Counted from the stretch's first letter, positions 48,554-62,602 are shown. The stretch: 64,000 nucleotides of DNA from Chiridota heheva (GCA_020152595.1 JAIGNY010004471.1:257501-321500); one strand, 5' to 3'. Numbers and translations are program-made. The notes: a model not told the origin generated them from the sequence alone.

Positions 48554-49491
48554 GCCACACGAAATGGCAACAGTAGGGGCCATTAGTGTTAGGTTACATA
48601 GGAAAAACCTGAAATTTTGTTTATTTTTAATTTTTATTTAAAAACTCCTGCATCCCTGGTCATGAAACACTTTGCAAATGGCAATTCATTAACAATCCAA
48701 CCCCTGCAAAATATGTTCAAAAAGTTACATCCTTGGGTGCAAAATCAGGGAAAATTTGAGAAACTTTTTGAGGCCTTAAAGTGGTTTTTTTATTACCAAA
48801 ATGAATTTAAATCAAACTATTTACATTTGATCATAAACAAATCTGAAATTTGGGGTGAAAATACCCTTTTCAAAACATATTGACTATTATTTAGTCAGTT
48901 AATTATTAAATATTTCAATAAATTTGATAGAGGCTTCATACAAACTGTTGTTTCAAGTCTAACATTGCGTTCAGAATAGATTCGAACAGGGAATGCATTG
49001 CTACCAAATTCATCTTGCCATTTTTAAGTTTCATGACCAGGGATGCAGGAGTTTTTAAATAAAAATAAAAAATGAACAAAATTTCAGAGTCAAAATTCAA
49101 CAAAATTTGAAATTTTTCTTATGCAACCCAATGCACTTGTCAATTGTGTGACTCACCCCTACACCCCAGGACAAGGTGAGTCATTGTACCATGGTGGATG
49201 GTCAAAACACATACATTGATGCACCCCTCAGTCACTTAGGTGACTGACATTTCATGTACAAATGATTTATCCAAAATCCTTCAGCTCTGTGCAAAGTCAA
49301 TGGGTCTGAAGTACATTGACTCACCCAGTCACTCTGATGACTGACAATTTGGTACAATGACGCACATGTGAGTCAATATTTCATGTCAATGACTCACCTT
49401 TGACTGACATTGCCAGGGGTAGTACGGGTGAGTCATACAACTGATAGGTGCATAACACTAATGACCCCTATGGTTGCCATTTCAAGTGTGG
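48554..49491. mobile_element. Large foldback element interrupted by a MITE
   Basis: The left arm runs CCACACGAAATGGCAACAG, GGGGCCATTAGTGTTAGG, then TTTTTATTTAAAAACTCCTG and CATCCCTGGTCATGAAAC (to ~48670). The right arm carries the inverse from GTTTCATGACCAGGGATGCA (49029) through TTTTTCTTATGCAACC, then resumes after the inserted MITE with AACACTAATGACCCCTATGG and TTGCCATTTCAAGTGTGG (to 49491). Without the MITE the element would be about 610 bp. Non-coding. Confidence 0.8.
49129..49455 (-). mobile_element. TGAGTCA-rich MITE, copy 5 (nested)
   Basis: Inverted orientation. It is inserted in the right arm of the 48554-49491 foldback element. The intact left arm predicts the target AACC-TAA-CAC. 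The observed borders are AACC-CAA-TGCACTTG and CAAGTGCA-TAA-CAC, i.e. a 3-bp TAA duplication with one later substitution, as expected for PIF/Harbinger-type insertion. Confidence 0.88.
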
Positions 49492-49603
49492 TTTCAATCA
49501 ATCTTGTTTTCTACCATATTATACTATTAGCATCTTCCTTAGGTTAAGGTAGCTAAGACATCAATCTAGGGTACCAACTAGGTATACTCAAAAATACTGC
49601 TAT

Positions 49604-49792
49604 TAGTATAGCATAGCATAGCATAGCAAGGTTTAACATCCCAAAAGCATCCAGTGCTGGACATTATATCAAGACCGCCACGACCTTTGATAACCAGTTG
49701 TGAACTCACTGGTTGCAGACCCACCAGGATACGAATCCAGGACGTGCGGGTGAGAGGACAAAGCACTAACCACTACGCCTATTATATCTGGC
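49604..49792 (-). repeat. tRNA-derived SINE
   Basis: The minus strand has an A-box-like GCGTAGTGGTTAGTGC (about 49779-49763) and a B-box-like GGATTCGTATCC (49738-49726). A unique body follows, then a short (TGCTA)n tail at 49628-49604. This head-body-microsatellite order is typical of tRNA-derived SINEs. Confidence 0.7.
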
Positions 49793-50344
49793 CTCAACAT
49801 CAACCACCCCTTTAACACTCCACTAAATTTCACTAGTGTGCTGCCATCATAGCGAGCCTTAACATATATGTTAAGCTACTATACATCATTAATGCTCTGG
49901 TTTCTATAGCTGTTGAGAACCAAATGCCTACATATAAAAGTAACTAACATTCATGATGCATCTTGTGCAAAAATTATTTAACATTTCTTTCAAGAATAAA
50001 CCTCTTACCTCGCTCCCTGTCCTAGTAAAATTCCGAAAAGAAGCCATTTAATAAATTCCTGCATGTACTTGAGTATGAATCCCATAAAAAATATCCACAA
50101 GTTTTGAAAAATATAACACAAAGAAAACTGCTCTAATCCTCCAGCTTGGTCTAGATGATACGTACATTCCATCAAAGTCGGAACATCGAAAGACTTTTAT
50201 TTCAAAATGAATTCCACTTCCAAAAATCCAAAAACTATACTCAGAAAGTAGATTTAAGTAGCAGTCGGAACATAAAAACATCCAGATTTTCAAAAACAAA
50301 CTCATTTGCACAATGTCAAATATCGATCTCTAATAAATCAATCA

Positions 50345-51060
50345 GATTGTAGTACAAATCAATTGGATAACAGCCACAAATCAGTATCTCCAACTCATAA
50401 ACACCCGTATTAATTGGATAACAGCCAACAAATCAGTATCTCCAACTCATAAACACCTGTATCAATTGGATAGCAGCAACAAATCAGTATCTCCAACTCA
50501 TAAACACCTGTATCAATTGGATAACAGCCACAAATCAGTATCTCCAACTCATAAACACCCGTATTAATTGGATAGCAGCAACAAATCAGTATCTCCAACT
50601 CATAAACACCTGTATCAATTGGATAGCGGCAACAAATCAGTATCTCCAACTCATAAAACTCATATTGGAAGCACACTCAGTATCTCCAACTCATAAACAC
50701 CACCCATTATTGGATAGCATCCACAAATCAGTATCTCCAACTCATAAACACCCGTATAAATTGGATAGCATCCACAAATCAGTATCTCCAACTCATAAAC
50801 ACCTGTATCAATTGGATAGCAGCCACAAATCAGTATCTCCAACTCATAAACACCCGTATAAATACAGCCGTTACTTTCAGTATCTCCAACTCAAAAAACC
50901 CTATTTTTGTTCAGTATCTCAGCTTAAACACCGTATCAAAATGCATCCAAGTTAGTATCTCCAACTCATAAACTTTCTTTTTTTCGCCTTGGGGCCACAA
51001 ATCAGTATCTCCAACTCATAAAATGATAATTTGTACCTCCAACTCATAAATAGTGGTCTA
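50345..51060. repeat. ~51-bp tandem array
   Basis: About a dozen units of CAGTATCTCCAACTCATAAA plus CACCCGTATNAATTGGATAGC and CCACAAAT. The 51 bp period keeps the frame open, so both strands show repeated 17-residue peptides. No start context, splice sites or homology supports a gene. The right third is degenerate with truncated units. Confidence 0.9.
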
Positions 51061-51064
51061 AGCC

Positions 51065-53940
51065 TATTTTGTTCCTCTTTCCACATTACTTTCTTTTTTT
51101 TCGCCTTGATCTAACGGAAAAAAACAGTTTTGAAAAATATCCATCACTAGTCTTAAGCAACAAAAAGAGGGGGGAAAAAAGGATGCAATTACTCGTGTCC
51201 TCTGTATAACAATTGCAAAGACATTCTTACAGTTTATTTTCAAAAGTTATAAAAAAAAATCACAAAATAGTTTAAAGACTTAAAGCTGACAAGTGGTTTA
51301 CATAGTAGACATTTCTTTTGTAAATCAGGTTTCTAAATTCCTTTACACAAGGCTGAATTCTTGCCAACTTTAGACTTTTCTTTACTTTTACTCCTTGCTG
51401 AATGAGACTATAAGCATGCAATACAATGAATACAATTCAAATGGGGACTTAAGAGGGACAGAAATAGCCAAAAGGAAGTGTTTATAGGGACCCCAACTGG
51501 ACCTACTGCAAACTGGAAGCTGACTCTGGTTTGTTTATATGAGATGCTCTTCGCATACATAATGAACACTTGAAATCAAAGTTTGTTAGCTTATACCAGC
51601 AGACTTGAATATAATGTTTTCGCTATAATTCTGCCTTCTTGACTTTCAAAATGGTAGAAAAGTGAAAGTATTTGTGTAAATTTTAATATTCTAAGATCAA
51701 AAAAATTTAAAACACTTTAAAATGTTTAAGTTATATAATTACTTTGATATTCTCATTTCTAAACAAAGATTAAACCAATACAGCTAATGCTGTTTTAACA
51801 TAAATTTTCAATAAATAAGAACAAAATAATATATTGAATTTAAGTACAAACGATACCTACTTTTGACGTTATTTCCATATTTTCTTCCAAGCCGCGAGGC
51901 TAGTAAAATGTCTCTTCCAAATTTACACAGTAAAATCCATTTCTTGAACAATTCCAAATACATGCACTTCCCAGATTTACATAAGCAAAACTTCAAGTGT
52001 AAACTTACTGTTCCAAATTCCAAGTGGAAACACAGAAATATCATAAAGTTAATATCATACACTTCTGACAGTGAGCAATGCTAACCTGTCATCCAGTGAC
52101 TAAACAATAAAACTTGTGCTTGTATACCATGGTTCAAAAGTCAAAGCCAAACTCTGCTCACTAACACTAACAGTCAAATATGACACTTGTGCATGCATAT
52201 CTGTGGTATGAAAATACATCCACAACCTGCTAGTCCAAATTGTTTAAAGAGCTATGGAAAAGTTTCTATTTTTTTTTTTTTTCTGAAAAGGTTTTGTCAA
52301 AAAGGTGTGACAATCTTCCAGGGTACGCTGTTTGCCAACTTTTGTATTCAACTGATGATGTATTGTGAAAATTATTGCATGGCTCGAGCGTCCGCACGAA
52401 CTTTCCTTTCAAGAGGCTATTCTCAAAAGGGGGAGGAGTGGCTAAAAAGTTGTAAACAAATATTAGTGATAGCGTATCGTTCTGGATGAGTACTTCGAGA
52501 CAAAGGTTCCATGACTGTTTTATAGGTACGTGCCAAAGCGTTGGTTGGAATTGTTTAGTTAATAATGACAGGCAGGAAGTGACAATATGAATACTAGGAA
52601 TTGCATTACATTTTTATCCACTTAGTACAAATTAATGTTTATATTAATAGTTTTTTTTTGGAGAAATGAATTAGTTGTAGATAAGCGACAAATTGAGAGA
52701 AGAACATTCAAAAGTTCTTGCTGTTATAGGTTTTAACAAAGACAGAAATCGACATGTATGTATTTCAAAATAACAGATAAACTAGACAGCCGGCAGCATG
52801 CATTACTAAAAACATAAATGTTCCTGAAAATGGGAACATTTTGCTACATGGAAGCCGCCATTTTGTGATATTTCCCATGATCCTTTGCTATCACAATGTT
52901 AAAGCTTTGTGCAATGTTACATATTTCAAATTTGAAATACCACTGGAAAAATATCTTTGCTAGAGGAAACTTAAAACTTATGAAAATGCCTTCATTTCTG
53001 TCCTGGCTAAAACTTTTCCACCCCATTTGATATGTTTACCACACCGTTTTAAAATATTAGAATTAATAGAAAATAGAGCTAGGCTTTTAGGTGGGAAATG
53101 GCCATCTCAAAAATTCAAATATTTTTCAACACAATGATTTTTGATATTTCAAAACATAACTTAAAACTGACATTCTATCACAATATATGAACAATATAGC
53201 TGCATGACTTCAATATTCTGGTGTGTTACAAATGTTCCAATTAACAGGCATGATTCTGGACTGCTAGAAGAATGCTCACATGTTTTAAGTCTATAATAAC
53301 TAAATTGCTATTAAACCTATTAAACTAGACATTAATGATGTTATAGTTCAACCTATGGCAGTGCAAAAACCAACTGACTGGTTTTATTTTAAAAGCAATT
53401 TTATTTTTGTCATATTTGATCTTTTCAAATGTAATTAACAATTTCTTGAAGTCTACTTGTTTTTAGCTTAAATCTGTTTACCTCTTAAGTTGCTGATATC
53501 GTTTCCATGACAATCAGATTTGGCCAAATTTTGGCCAATTGTGAAGAATCAAGCATTTTGAAAAGCATAATAAATGTTTGGACATGTTACTTTACCACTG
53601 CTATCAAGTAGTTTCTTGTTCTGTACAATTGATTCTCTTCCAACTTAAAAAAAATAGATCATTGATAATATGACATCGTTAAAGAATTAATTGACATAGT
53701 GAATGCTCACATGTTTTGAGTCTATAATAACTAAATTGCTATTAAACCTACCAAAAAAGCGTAAAAATTGATTTCAATATTTTTTGAGCAAAAGAACTGA
53801 AATATAAGTAGCTGTATTTTGTAGTTTTTGATATAAAACCAGGTTAATATTTTTCTTGGGTAGTCAGAAACAAAAGGGCATTTTCATTAAAAAGACGTGG
53901 GGATGGCAACACGACTAATTAACTGTTCTGTAGGTCTGAA
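51065..53940. other. Non-coding stretch, one distant direct repeat
   Basis: Sequence GAATGCTCACATGTTTTAAG followed by TCTATAATAACTAAATTGC occurs at 53273-53328 and 53701-53752. Otherwise AT-rich DNA with no supported exon. Confidence 0.5.
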
Positions 53941-53944
53941 AGTT

Positions 53945-54170
53945 TGTTGCTAACATGTTCTTAAGACGTTTGTTCCAAATGTGTTCTTGAAAAGTTTGTT
54001 GCAAACATGTTCTTTAAAAGATTGTTGCAAATGTGTTCTTAAGAAGATTGTTTCAAACGTGTTCTTAAGAATATTGCAAATGTGTTCTTAAGAATGTTGC
54101 AAATGTGTTCTTTAGAATTTTGTTGCAAAGGGGTTCTGGAAAGTTGGTTGCAGATGTGTTCAAACAGTTC
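53945..54170. repeat. ~24-28 bp tandem array
   Basis: About eight units of TGTTCTTAAGAAGATTGTTG plus CAAATG, with variable length and degenerate ends. Confidence 0.8.
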
Positions 54171-54634
54171 TGCTCACAGAGCTAACTTTACAGCATAAGT
54201 TCACTGATAGGGCAGCCAAACAAAACAATAATTAACAATTAATAATCCTCAGGGGGTATACCAAAGAAAATGACCAACTCTGAAAACCTCTGTGGCTGAT
54301 GACCTGCCAAACCACATAAACAAAGACCCTGCTTGTTCTCACTGGGATCATAATTAAGGCATATAAACAAATTAACCAATTAATATCTAAAGTATAGAAT
54401 TAATATCACAACTCCTTAAACAATTAAATCACAAAAGTTAAGCTTTTGGGAAGAAGGATATGCAGGACTTACTTGGGTTAGAAATGTAGAAATTTTGTCC
54501 AGTTTTCAAGAGAAGGGATTCTTATCAAAATTTGTAACCATCATGAATATGTTTTTGAACTCTATAAATCTGTGTGTCTATCAACATAGGCAGGATTTGC
54601 CTTCGAAAGTAGGGGTGGGGGGAATTAAAATGGT

Positions 54635-54785
54635 GGGGGGAGAGAAAAATTTAAATGGGCGGGGAGAAAAATCAAAATTGAGGGAGAGAAAAATCAAACT
54701 TGGGGGGAGAAAAATCAAACTTGGGGGAAAAAATACAAATTGGGGGTGGGGTTGAACAATGTCAAAAGTGGGGGTGGGGGGTATC
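54635..54785. repeat. G-rich ~21-bp minisatellite
   Basis: Units of GGGGGGAGAAAAATCAAACTT type repeat about six times; the plus strand has spaced G-runs. It borders more G-runs to 54785. Confidence 0.75.
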
Positions 54786-54999
54786 ACCATAGAAAAGATC
54801 TCAAAGTCTATCAATATGTAATTGTGAAAAACAATTAACCAGGTGGACTAGAGGAATCTCTCCTTCAAAGAGGGTTGGCTTCTTTTGGTAAATAAGTTAT
54901 GGAAGAAAAAAAATGAAAAAATGTTTGATTTGAACATTCGTATAAAAGGTTTGCAGTAACCATAACATGCACAAAAGAGTGTTTAAATATTCTAGAGAC

Positions 55000-57150
55000 T
55001 TCAGAATATGACCCGCCCTCCACATTTGGACTAAGTACTCCTTTAAACATTAAAAATGGACAATTTGGCACAAAAAAAAAGAAGACTGGAAAGCTTTCAA
55101 AATGAAGAAGACATGTTCTTTTCAAGCTTTGTAAGTCCATTTAAATAACTGAGCAAATATTTATTCCTGCCACCCACATCCTGTTCGTGTGAGGAACAAA
55201 CACCCAGGTACACACACACAACATATGGCCTAATTTGCGGTTGAAGATCTAAATAAGCCAGATGATATAATCTGGGCAGTTTACCAAAACAAAAACTGGA
55301 GGAAACCAATATTATTTGACCTAAAAGCCAAATTGTTGGTGGACTAGGGGTAAATGTTTAAAATTTAAAGACAATTAGGAAAGAAATATCAACATATTTC
55401 AAAAATTAATTTGGTTGCACTGACATCTTAAAAAGCAGAGCAGGCATAAACATAATTCTTTTGTGCCATCCCCCCCCCCCTCCCTCCCCGCCCGACACAC
55501 ACACAGAACAGATTTTTTTTCTAAGTTGGATAAGTTTTTATTTCTATTTTTATGAAAGATGATCCATTTCTTCAATGAATCTTTTGGCAAACTTCATTCC
55601 ATTATTTCCTTCCAATATTCTATTTTGGAATAAAGTGCAAGAACTAAAGCCTCCCCCTTATTCAACCCCCTCCTTTTTGCCGCTCCCTGCACAAATAGCA
55701 GAAAATTGAATATCATGCCTCTTTAAATTATCTGTCACACCCAAGCTAGCAAAACAAGCTTGCCAACCTACGAATCGACCTTGCACATGGCCCCACAGAA
55801 TCAGTGGGCAGTTACGCATTAAAAAAAATATATATATATTTTCTATTATTTTCGCAATATCTGATTAAATATGGCTAAAATATTATCTTTGACTGAGTGC
55901 AGTCATAAAAAGCGCGGAGGTATTTGGGGCCCACTAAGGGGTGTGAAATCATGGTGTTTTGTTTAGCTTGAAAAAGGCTAAGCTTGTCTATGATTAGTTA
56001 CCCCAGAGTTCCAGGGTAGGTATTTGACTAGTTTGTTAATAATACTATTTAATCAATTTATTTTATTTACTTGTCACTTGTTTTTAACAAAATCTCAAAA
56101 CTAAAGGCATTTACTCCCCAGGGTATAAGGATTATTAGCCTGCTTGGTTTAGTATGGCAGTCCAGCATGTAGAGAAGCATCATTTTCCATCAAGTCCCTT
56201 GAGGGCAGTTCTTTTATTAGTTTATTATTACTTTTCGGGCTTTAGAAAAAAGGAAAATGCTGGTTGGAAGTTCTATGCACCTCCAAAAAGCCATTCATAA
56301 ATCACTTTGCCTTTTTAAGTGGGATATAACTCGTAATGGTGCTTAAAAATACATACAAGATGTACAGAAAAATGACCATCTGTGGTTCTGTTCATATTGT
56401 AGACTTGAATTCATTGTAAATGGTGGTGCTTCTACTGCTTGCTATATATAACTGCAATAAAGGATGTCATTACCAACATAAACTTTATATTCTTCTGACT
56501 TATTAATTTCAACAAATATATTAATCCTTGTTGTAGCTACTGGTAGTGTTTGTCTAATTGATAGTATTTGTCTAATTAAGCATGTTTGTTTTTAATGTGG
56601 GACCTGGACCAAAAAAAAAAAAAAAAAAAAAAAAACTTTAATGGGTCAAAAACACCAAATTTGGCAATGCCTGTTTTTGAATTTCGAGTTAGATATGTTA
56701 AAAAAATGTCTGGATGCATGTAATGTTTATAAATTTTCTTTCCAAGACATCATGGAGATTAAAAAGACACACGATAGGGATGTGCCGCTCACACATGTAA
56801 ATGAACAAAACATCGCTTAAGCAGGGAATCTTTTGTCAAGAAAACCGCTTTCCATATCACCAGTAAATGTGATACACACTTGTGACGTCACTTCTGTGGA
56901 GTTTGTTGACTGGCTTTTCAGTATTTGTGCAAATATTTTGACCAACATATTTTTTTACTATATTTATCTTCACGTTAACATGGCAAAATTTTATTATATT
57001 TATTTTCATGTTATCATGGTAATCAACTGGCCTTAAAGGTCTATGGACGCCTAGAGATTTTAACCCACGAGACAGAGAATTAAATTCTAAATGCAACAGT
57101 CTTTAAATCTTGTTAATATCACATAAAGCATTTGAATTAGGACTGATTCA
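55000..57150. other. Non-coding stretch, nothing recognised
   Basis: C-rich patch at 55470-55495 and an A-run at 56612-56634. No exon or dispersed repeat was recognised with confidence. Confidence 0.5.
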
Positions 57151-57154
57151 AGTT

Positions 57155-57522
57155 TTAGTGATCTGCAGTGAATGCATAATTAAAGGATTAGTGATCTGCA
57201 GTAAATGCATAAATAAAGGATTAGTGATCTGCAGTGAATGCATAATTAAAGGATTAGTGATCTGCAGTGAATGCATAATTTAAGGATTAGTGATCTGCAG
57301 TGAATGCATAATTAAAGGATTAGTGATCTGCAGTGAATGCATAATTAAAGGATTAGTGATCTGCAGTGAATGCATAATTAAAGGATTAGTGATCTGCAAC
57401 GAATGCATAATTAAAGGATTAGTGATCTGCAGTGAATGCATAATTAAAGGATTAGTGATCTGCAGTGAATGCATAATTAAAGGATTAGTGATCTGCAATG
57501 AATGCATAATCAAAAGATTAGT
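57155..57522. repeat. 33-bp tandem array, ~11 copies, abutting a foldback element
   Basis: The unit GGATTAGTGATCTGCAGTGA plus ATGCATAATTAAA repeats about 11 times at 33 bp with very few changes, so it is recent. The AAAGGATTAGT part equals the terminus of the foldback family, and the last unit runs directly into a copy of that element. Confidence 0.9.
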
Positions 57523-58096
57523 TCAGGGGTCCAGCAAGAAAAAGAACATGAAAGAGAACTTTAAATGAAACAAAATGGTGAAGAAAGCGTTCAAAAATCT
57601 TATTCCGTTGAGGAGATATTTAAGTTTAAAGCCCTGTCTTATCTGTGTAGAAATGACTGGTGTAGTAAGTCTACTATGGAAGGTTGGCACCCTCATCCCC
57701 ACATTCTTAACCATTGTTAATGTATTTTAAAGATAATTTATTACACTTTTTTACTACATGAATTATTTCCTTTGGTTTTCTTCAGGTGGTAAATTATAAT
57801 TACCCACAAGATTAAGTTTTTCTACTTTCCTAACATATCCAATGGTTTTTAATCCACAAAATTGCAGGACAAAATATGAAAGAACACATAAAGACTTTTA
57901 GGATCTGAGGCTATGATGTCACAAGTTTAGTCTGATTTAAGTCGTTTCTACACAAATGATACCAAACTCTAAAGTTAAATATATCCTTAATGGAATAAGA
58001 TATTGATTGAAGTAGTTCTTCACCATTTTGTTTCTTCAAAAGTCCTCTTTCATACAAAATGGACTTGCTTGACCCCTGAACTAATCCTTTAATGTT
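57512..58096. mobile_element. Foldback element family d, copy 3
   Basis: Left end AAAAGATTAGTTCAGGGGTC, right end TGACCCCTGAACTAATCCTT. It shows the family's arms (TTAAATGAAACAAAATGGTG, ACTGGTGTAGTAAGTCTACT, and in the right arm TGAGGCTATGATGTCACAAG). Confidence 0.8.
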
Positions 58097-59067
58097 AAAT
58101 TTGTGATGTATGAACAGGCATGTAGCTGAAAAGGTTTGTGTTATTCTTTATATTTCCTTCCTAACTTTCAGTTCCTGAAAATGATGACAAAGTCTATTCC
58201 TGCTAGATTTTGGCTAAGTGTATGGTCAACACTTAAAAATGTTTGCTTAAAATTCCTTTCCATTTTTCACAAATGTCTGACTAGCAATTAAAAACAAAAA
58301 ACAAAGGGTATACACATAAGGAATTAGGAACTTCTGCCCTGTCATACATCACAAGAGGAACTTAAAAGAAGAACACAAATTTGCATGTTATGGCATGAAA
58401 ATTCAAAATACTCTTAAATGGTCAATTTACGAGAGTTTTTGCTATTTTCATCATTTTTCATGGATTTTAAAGCCATTTAGCATAAGTTACTGCTACATTT
58501 CCATCAACCTCTAATTTACCATAATCCTTACATGTGTCAGTGTATGCCAGAAAATAGTGTGTTCGTACCTTATGTTCCTTGAAACCATCAACTCAATCAA
58601 CATCTAGTTTTAATAGATATATTCCATGCCATTTTTATTGGCATAATTTTATGGAAGAAATAACAATTACCCCAAGTCTTCTATATTTTCAAACTCACCT
58701 CAAACCTATCTAGACACGTAAGTAATTTGTTCAGAAACCAACAGCTTCGATTTGTCCATTAGTAGTATCAAGTATTCATTTCTTCATGGTCAAATTGTGG
58801 CTTATATCCATGAAACCTTAAATACATACTCTTGAAATATTTACAACAGATCCTCTTTTCATTGCTTTCCAAGAAACCGGACTTTTAGCAGGCTTTTTAG
58901 TAACCATTAAACAAAGCCAATCATAGAGTTACAATCCATGTTATTGTTTTATGTGACCCTATCTGGAATTAGTCAGCAACCAAACAAGTGGTTTATGGGT
59001 AGGTTGATTCAACAGCACAGGAAGATTTCATTTTCTTTTATATATTTTATCTATTATTATTATTGTT

Positions 59068-59069
<2 letters not shown>

Positions 59070-59164
<95 letters not shown>

Positions 59165-59181
59165 TTTGTGTGTGTGTGTGT
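59070..59181. repeat. (TA)n then (TG)n microsatellite
   Basis: TA repeats to 59161, followed by a short GTGTGTGTGTGTG run. Confidence 0.9.
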
Positions 59182-59394
59182 GGGGGCTGAAAGTTTATTT
59201 ACCATGAGCCTCAACCCCCCTCCTCATTGAAAAGTCTAATTTTGGTCCCATTTATTTTCACGATAGTGGGAAGGTTTTTTTTTTTTGGACAAAGAAGGAT
59301 AGACAATTAAGTTGTTAGTATTAACACAGTAAGTACGTGGCAGTGCATACACACTTGCAATGCGATGGCCTGTCACCTGCATGTACACATACAA

Positions 59395-59612
59395 AATGCA
59401 TGCTGTATGTTACACATATTAACTGCATGCTGTATGTAACACATACAAAGTGCATGCTGTATGTTACACAAACAAACTGCATGCTGTATGTTACACATAC
59501 AAACTGCATGCTGTATGTTACACATACAAACTGCATGCTGTATGTTACACATACAAACTGCATGCTGTAAGTTACACATACAAACTGCATGCTGTTTGTT
59601 ACACATACACAG
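59395..59612. repeat. 27-bp tandem array, ~8 copies
   Basis: The unit CACATACAAACTGCATGCTG plus TATGTTA contains the palindrome GCATGC. The period keeps all frames open; this is a repeat, not a gene. Confidence 0.9.
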
Positions 59613-60039
59613 GCGCTACGTCGGGTGTATACGATCTAATGCTCCATTTTTGGTCAAAGTGTGGTCAATTCAATTGAATATATTTGGGAAACTAAAATTG
59701 GACCTGGGATCGGACCGAGATATCATAAATAAAATCGAATAAATCAGAAGAACAATGGCGCCAAAAGGTTTATATATTTCACAGAGGGTACAAATAAGCC
59801 TAATAAGGGTTTCTTCCTGAAAAGTAAGGGGAGAGGGGAAGCACAGACCCCTAGCTTTGCTGATTTACAGGGACGGCCCACCCTGCCCCTCCATGGGCCC
59901 GCCCTGCCCCCTGGGATCCGCCCTGCCCCCCATGAGAAAAAATATATATATATATTTTTTATATTCAATCTTTTTATATTTTATACTTAAATTTTAATTA
60001 ACTTTATAAATGAATCCCTTACATGGATACAGAGCACAG

Positions 60040-60335
60040 AATGATAGCAGTAAGCAATTGTCCTGTTTGTCTTATAAATGGTCCTTTTAATCAGAATAAT
60101 TTCATTCTGAGGTATGATTATAGCTAAAATCCCAGAGCTTCTTCACCATGGGATTGAGCCCCATGTGATTGAGCCCATTAATGTGCCCCAACAACTATCC
60201 ATGCCTTTTTATATCAAGCTAGGCTTCTGGAAGCTGGACTCCACGCCAAAAAGACGTAGCGCTTCGTGCACACATTAATGTGCCCCTCAACAAGTCTACC
60301 ACCCTGCCCCTTTTATATCAAGCTAGGGTTCTGAA
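60040..60335. repeat. Dispersed repeat, inverted copy of 48255-48510
   Basis: Ordered blocks GTAAGCAATTGTCCTGTTTG, CAGAGCTTCTTCACCATGGG, GACGTAGCGCTTCGTGCAC and CTACCACCCTGCCCCTTTT match the other copy in inverse orientation. Confidence 0.8.
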
Positions 60336-61232
60336 AGCATATTTGTGCCCCTCACATTTTTGACTAGGGGATAAATTACTTGTTCACCTCAGTAACAGCA
60401 AGGCTTCATCAGAATCAGTGAGATACCATAAAGCTAGTTCAATAGTTTAATAATCCTCAGTTCAAATGATAGAAATAGATAAAACAAATTTTCTTTGTTG
60501 ATTCTGCAATAAAAACTTTAATAAAATTCAATACAGAAATACATTATTATAATCCTTTTGTCCCCATGTTGGAGAAATTGTGTCATATCATGCACAAGAT
60601 TTTGATACAGAATTGAACAAAATGGCAGGCTGGAAGCCTCCAAATGTTAACTTCAAACATAATAACTTGATATGCAATTAAGCTTTTAACTTGCTGGTCT
60701 AAATTGTTATCCTCAACCATACGGAAATACTGATCGTATCAGACTTTATGTCCCCTTTTATGTCTTCAAACTTACTGATTGAAAATTTGAAATTTTTTTT
60801 TTTCTCCAAATTTATATGATTATTTGACTTGATTATATATAGAATAAACTACCCAAACCCCACACATGTTGGTATTATTGAAGAACAGCTTGGATACATT
60901 CAACAAAATACAATACACTAATTAGTGGTTAAACCACCAATTGGAAGATTTGAAAAGGGGGGCCTGTAACAGTTTCATATGATAATAAGTGATGAAATGT
61001 GGTACTGGCAGGTATATACATAAAAGAGGTACAAACCATACACAATGTAGACAAACATGTTTGTTCTTTTTTTCTCTCAAAACAAGTGTTTTTTACTGGT
61101 TAAGCTCTTAAACATACAGACACAGGTACAAACGTCTAAATCTGTTCAACCATATACTGAAAACAGCATTCAATTATGAGTTAAATGTTTTTGAATTTTG
61201 AAAATAGCATCTGTAGTTTCCAAGTCTTATTA

Positions 61233-61437
<205 letters not shown>

Positions 61438-62602
61438 GAAAATGTGATATATGAACAGGAAAACACCTCAAAATGCTTTCATTTTTCTTCACATTTCTTT
61501 ATTTAGATGGTCCAAATGCCTTGTCCACCTTGAGGTGGGTTGTGGGTATGGTAAAGATAAAATCCTCTTCATTAGAATTATCTTCACTTTTTCAAGGAGA
61601 AATGGCAGAGGGTGCAAAAACATTGGATTTACATATGAAAACAGAGACTAAGTCCCTTTCATACATCACAAGAGTAACAATATTATTTTTGCATATTTGC
61701 TAATATATGCACAAAAATCTTCAAAAAGCTGTAACATGGCCAATGGATTCTATATCAATTTCGCTAATGTTGCCTCTACCTGTCCATATACCTTTAGAAG
61801 TGTTAAAAGCACTTTTTTTTTACAGCATGAAGCTTTTATCCTGGGCTCTTTAATTGTGTCTAACTTGAATCTTTTTAAAAGGGGCCTGCTATAGGGCCCC
61901 TGATAAGGTCCAGAAGAGAAGCCCTGGTGGACCAGGGGATGGAGCTCCTGGAAGCTCTTCCTTTTTGTGGTTTTGGTGGCAGGAATTTGCTTAAAAAATC
62001 ATTTAAAATACACACCAAAACCATTTTGAATTTTTAGACTTGGGGGGGGGTGCATTTCCCCATGCACCCCACCCCATGAATACCCCCCTCCCTCTGCCAA
62101 CCACTGTCATAATGTTACGTTACTTCTATCATTCAAAGAAAACAATGTGTAGGCCTATACTTTATAAGCATTGGAGACATGTTGGAATGTTAGCTATGTA
62201 AACATTGATGTCATTTTGAAATTGTTATGCAATTACCTATTACGAAATGAATCAATTGATAGTTTTATGATAATGAAAGTGCCAAGTTATTTGTTCTTTT
62301 CAGGGAATTGAGGATGTACTAACTATTTCATTGTTTTAATGGTTAATGAAAAGTATACTGACTAACCTAATCTAATAACCTTTGTCTAAGTACATACACC
62401 ATCATTGTAATAACTCATTCACCTTTGAAACACATAGAAAACGTATTTAATTGTTGCAAGTTAAAAATTGGTTCCGTTATTCTATTTTTGTCATGAATGT
62501 TGACAGCTAGAGTACAACTTCTGTTCATGGCACCCTATGTTTTCTTTATGTTTATAGTATATTTAAACAAAAAGCAATGAACATCTGAGCAGAACGGTGG
62601 CA

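Noticed and set aside
50410..50955. Repeated 17-residue peptide (ELEILICGCYPID type)
   Set aside because: The 51-bp unit is a multiple of three, so any stop-free unit gives a repeating frame. Units lose register at the edges, and no splice or homology evidence exists.
57280..57568. Repeated 11-residue peptides on both strands
   Set aside because: Product of the 33-bp tandem array.
59321..59677. Repeated Cys-rich 9-residue peptide
   Set aside because: A 27-bp tandem array that is open in several frames on both strands, as expected for a repeat without stops.
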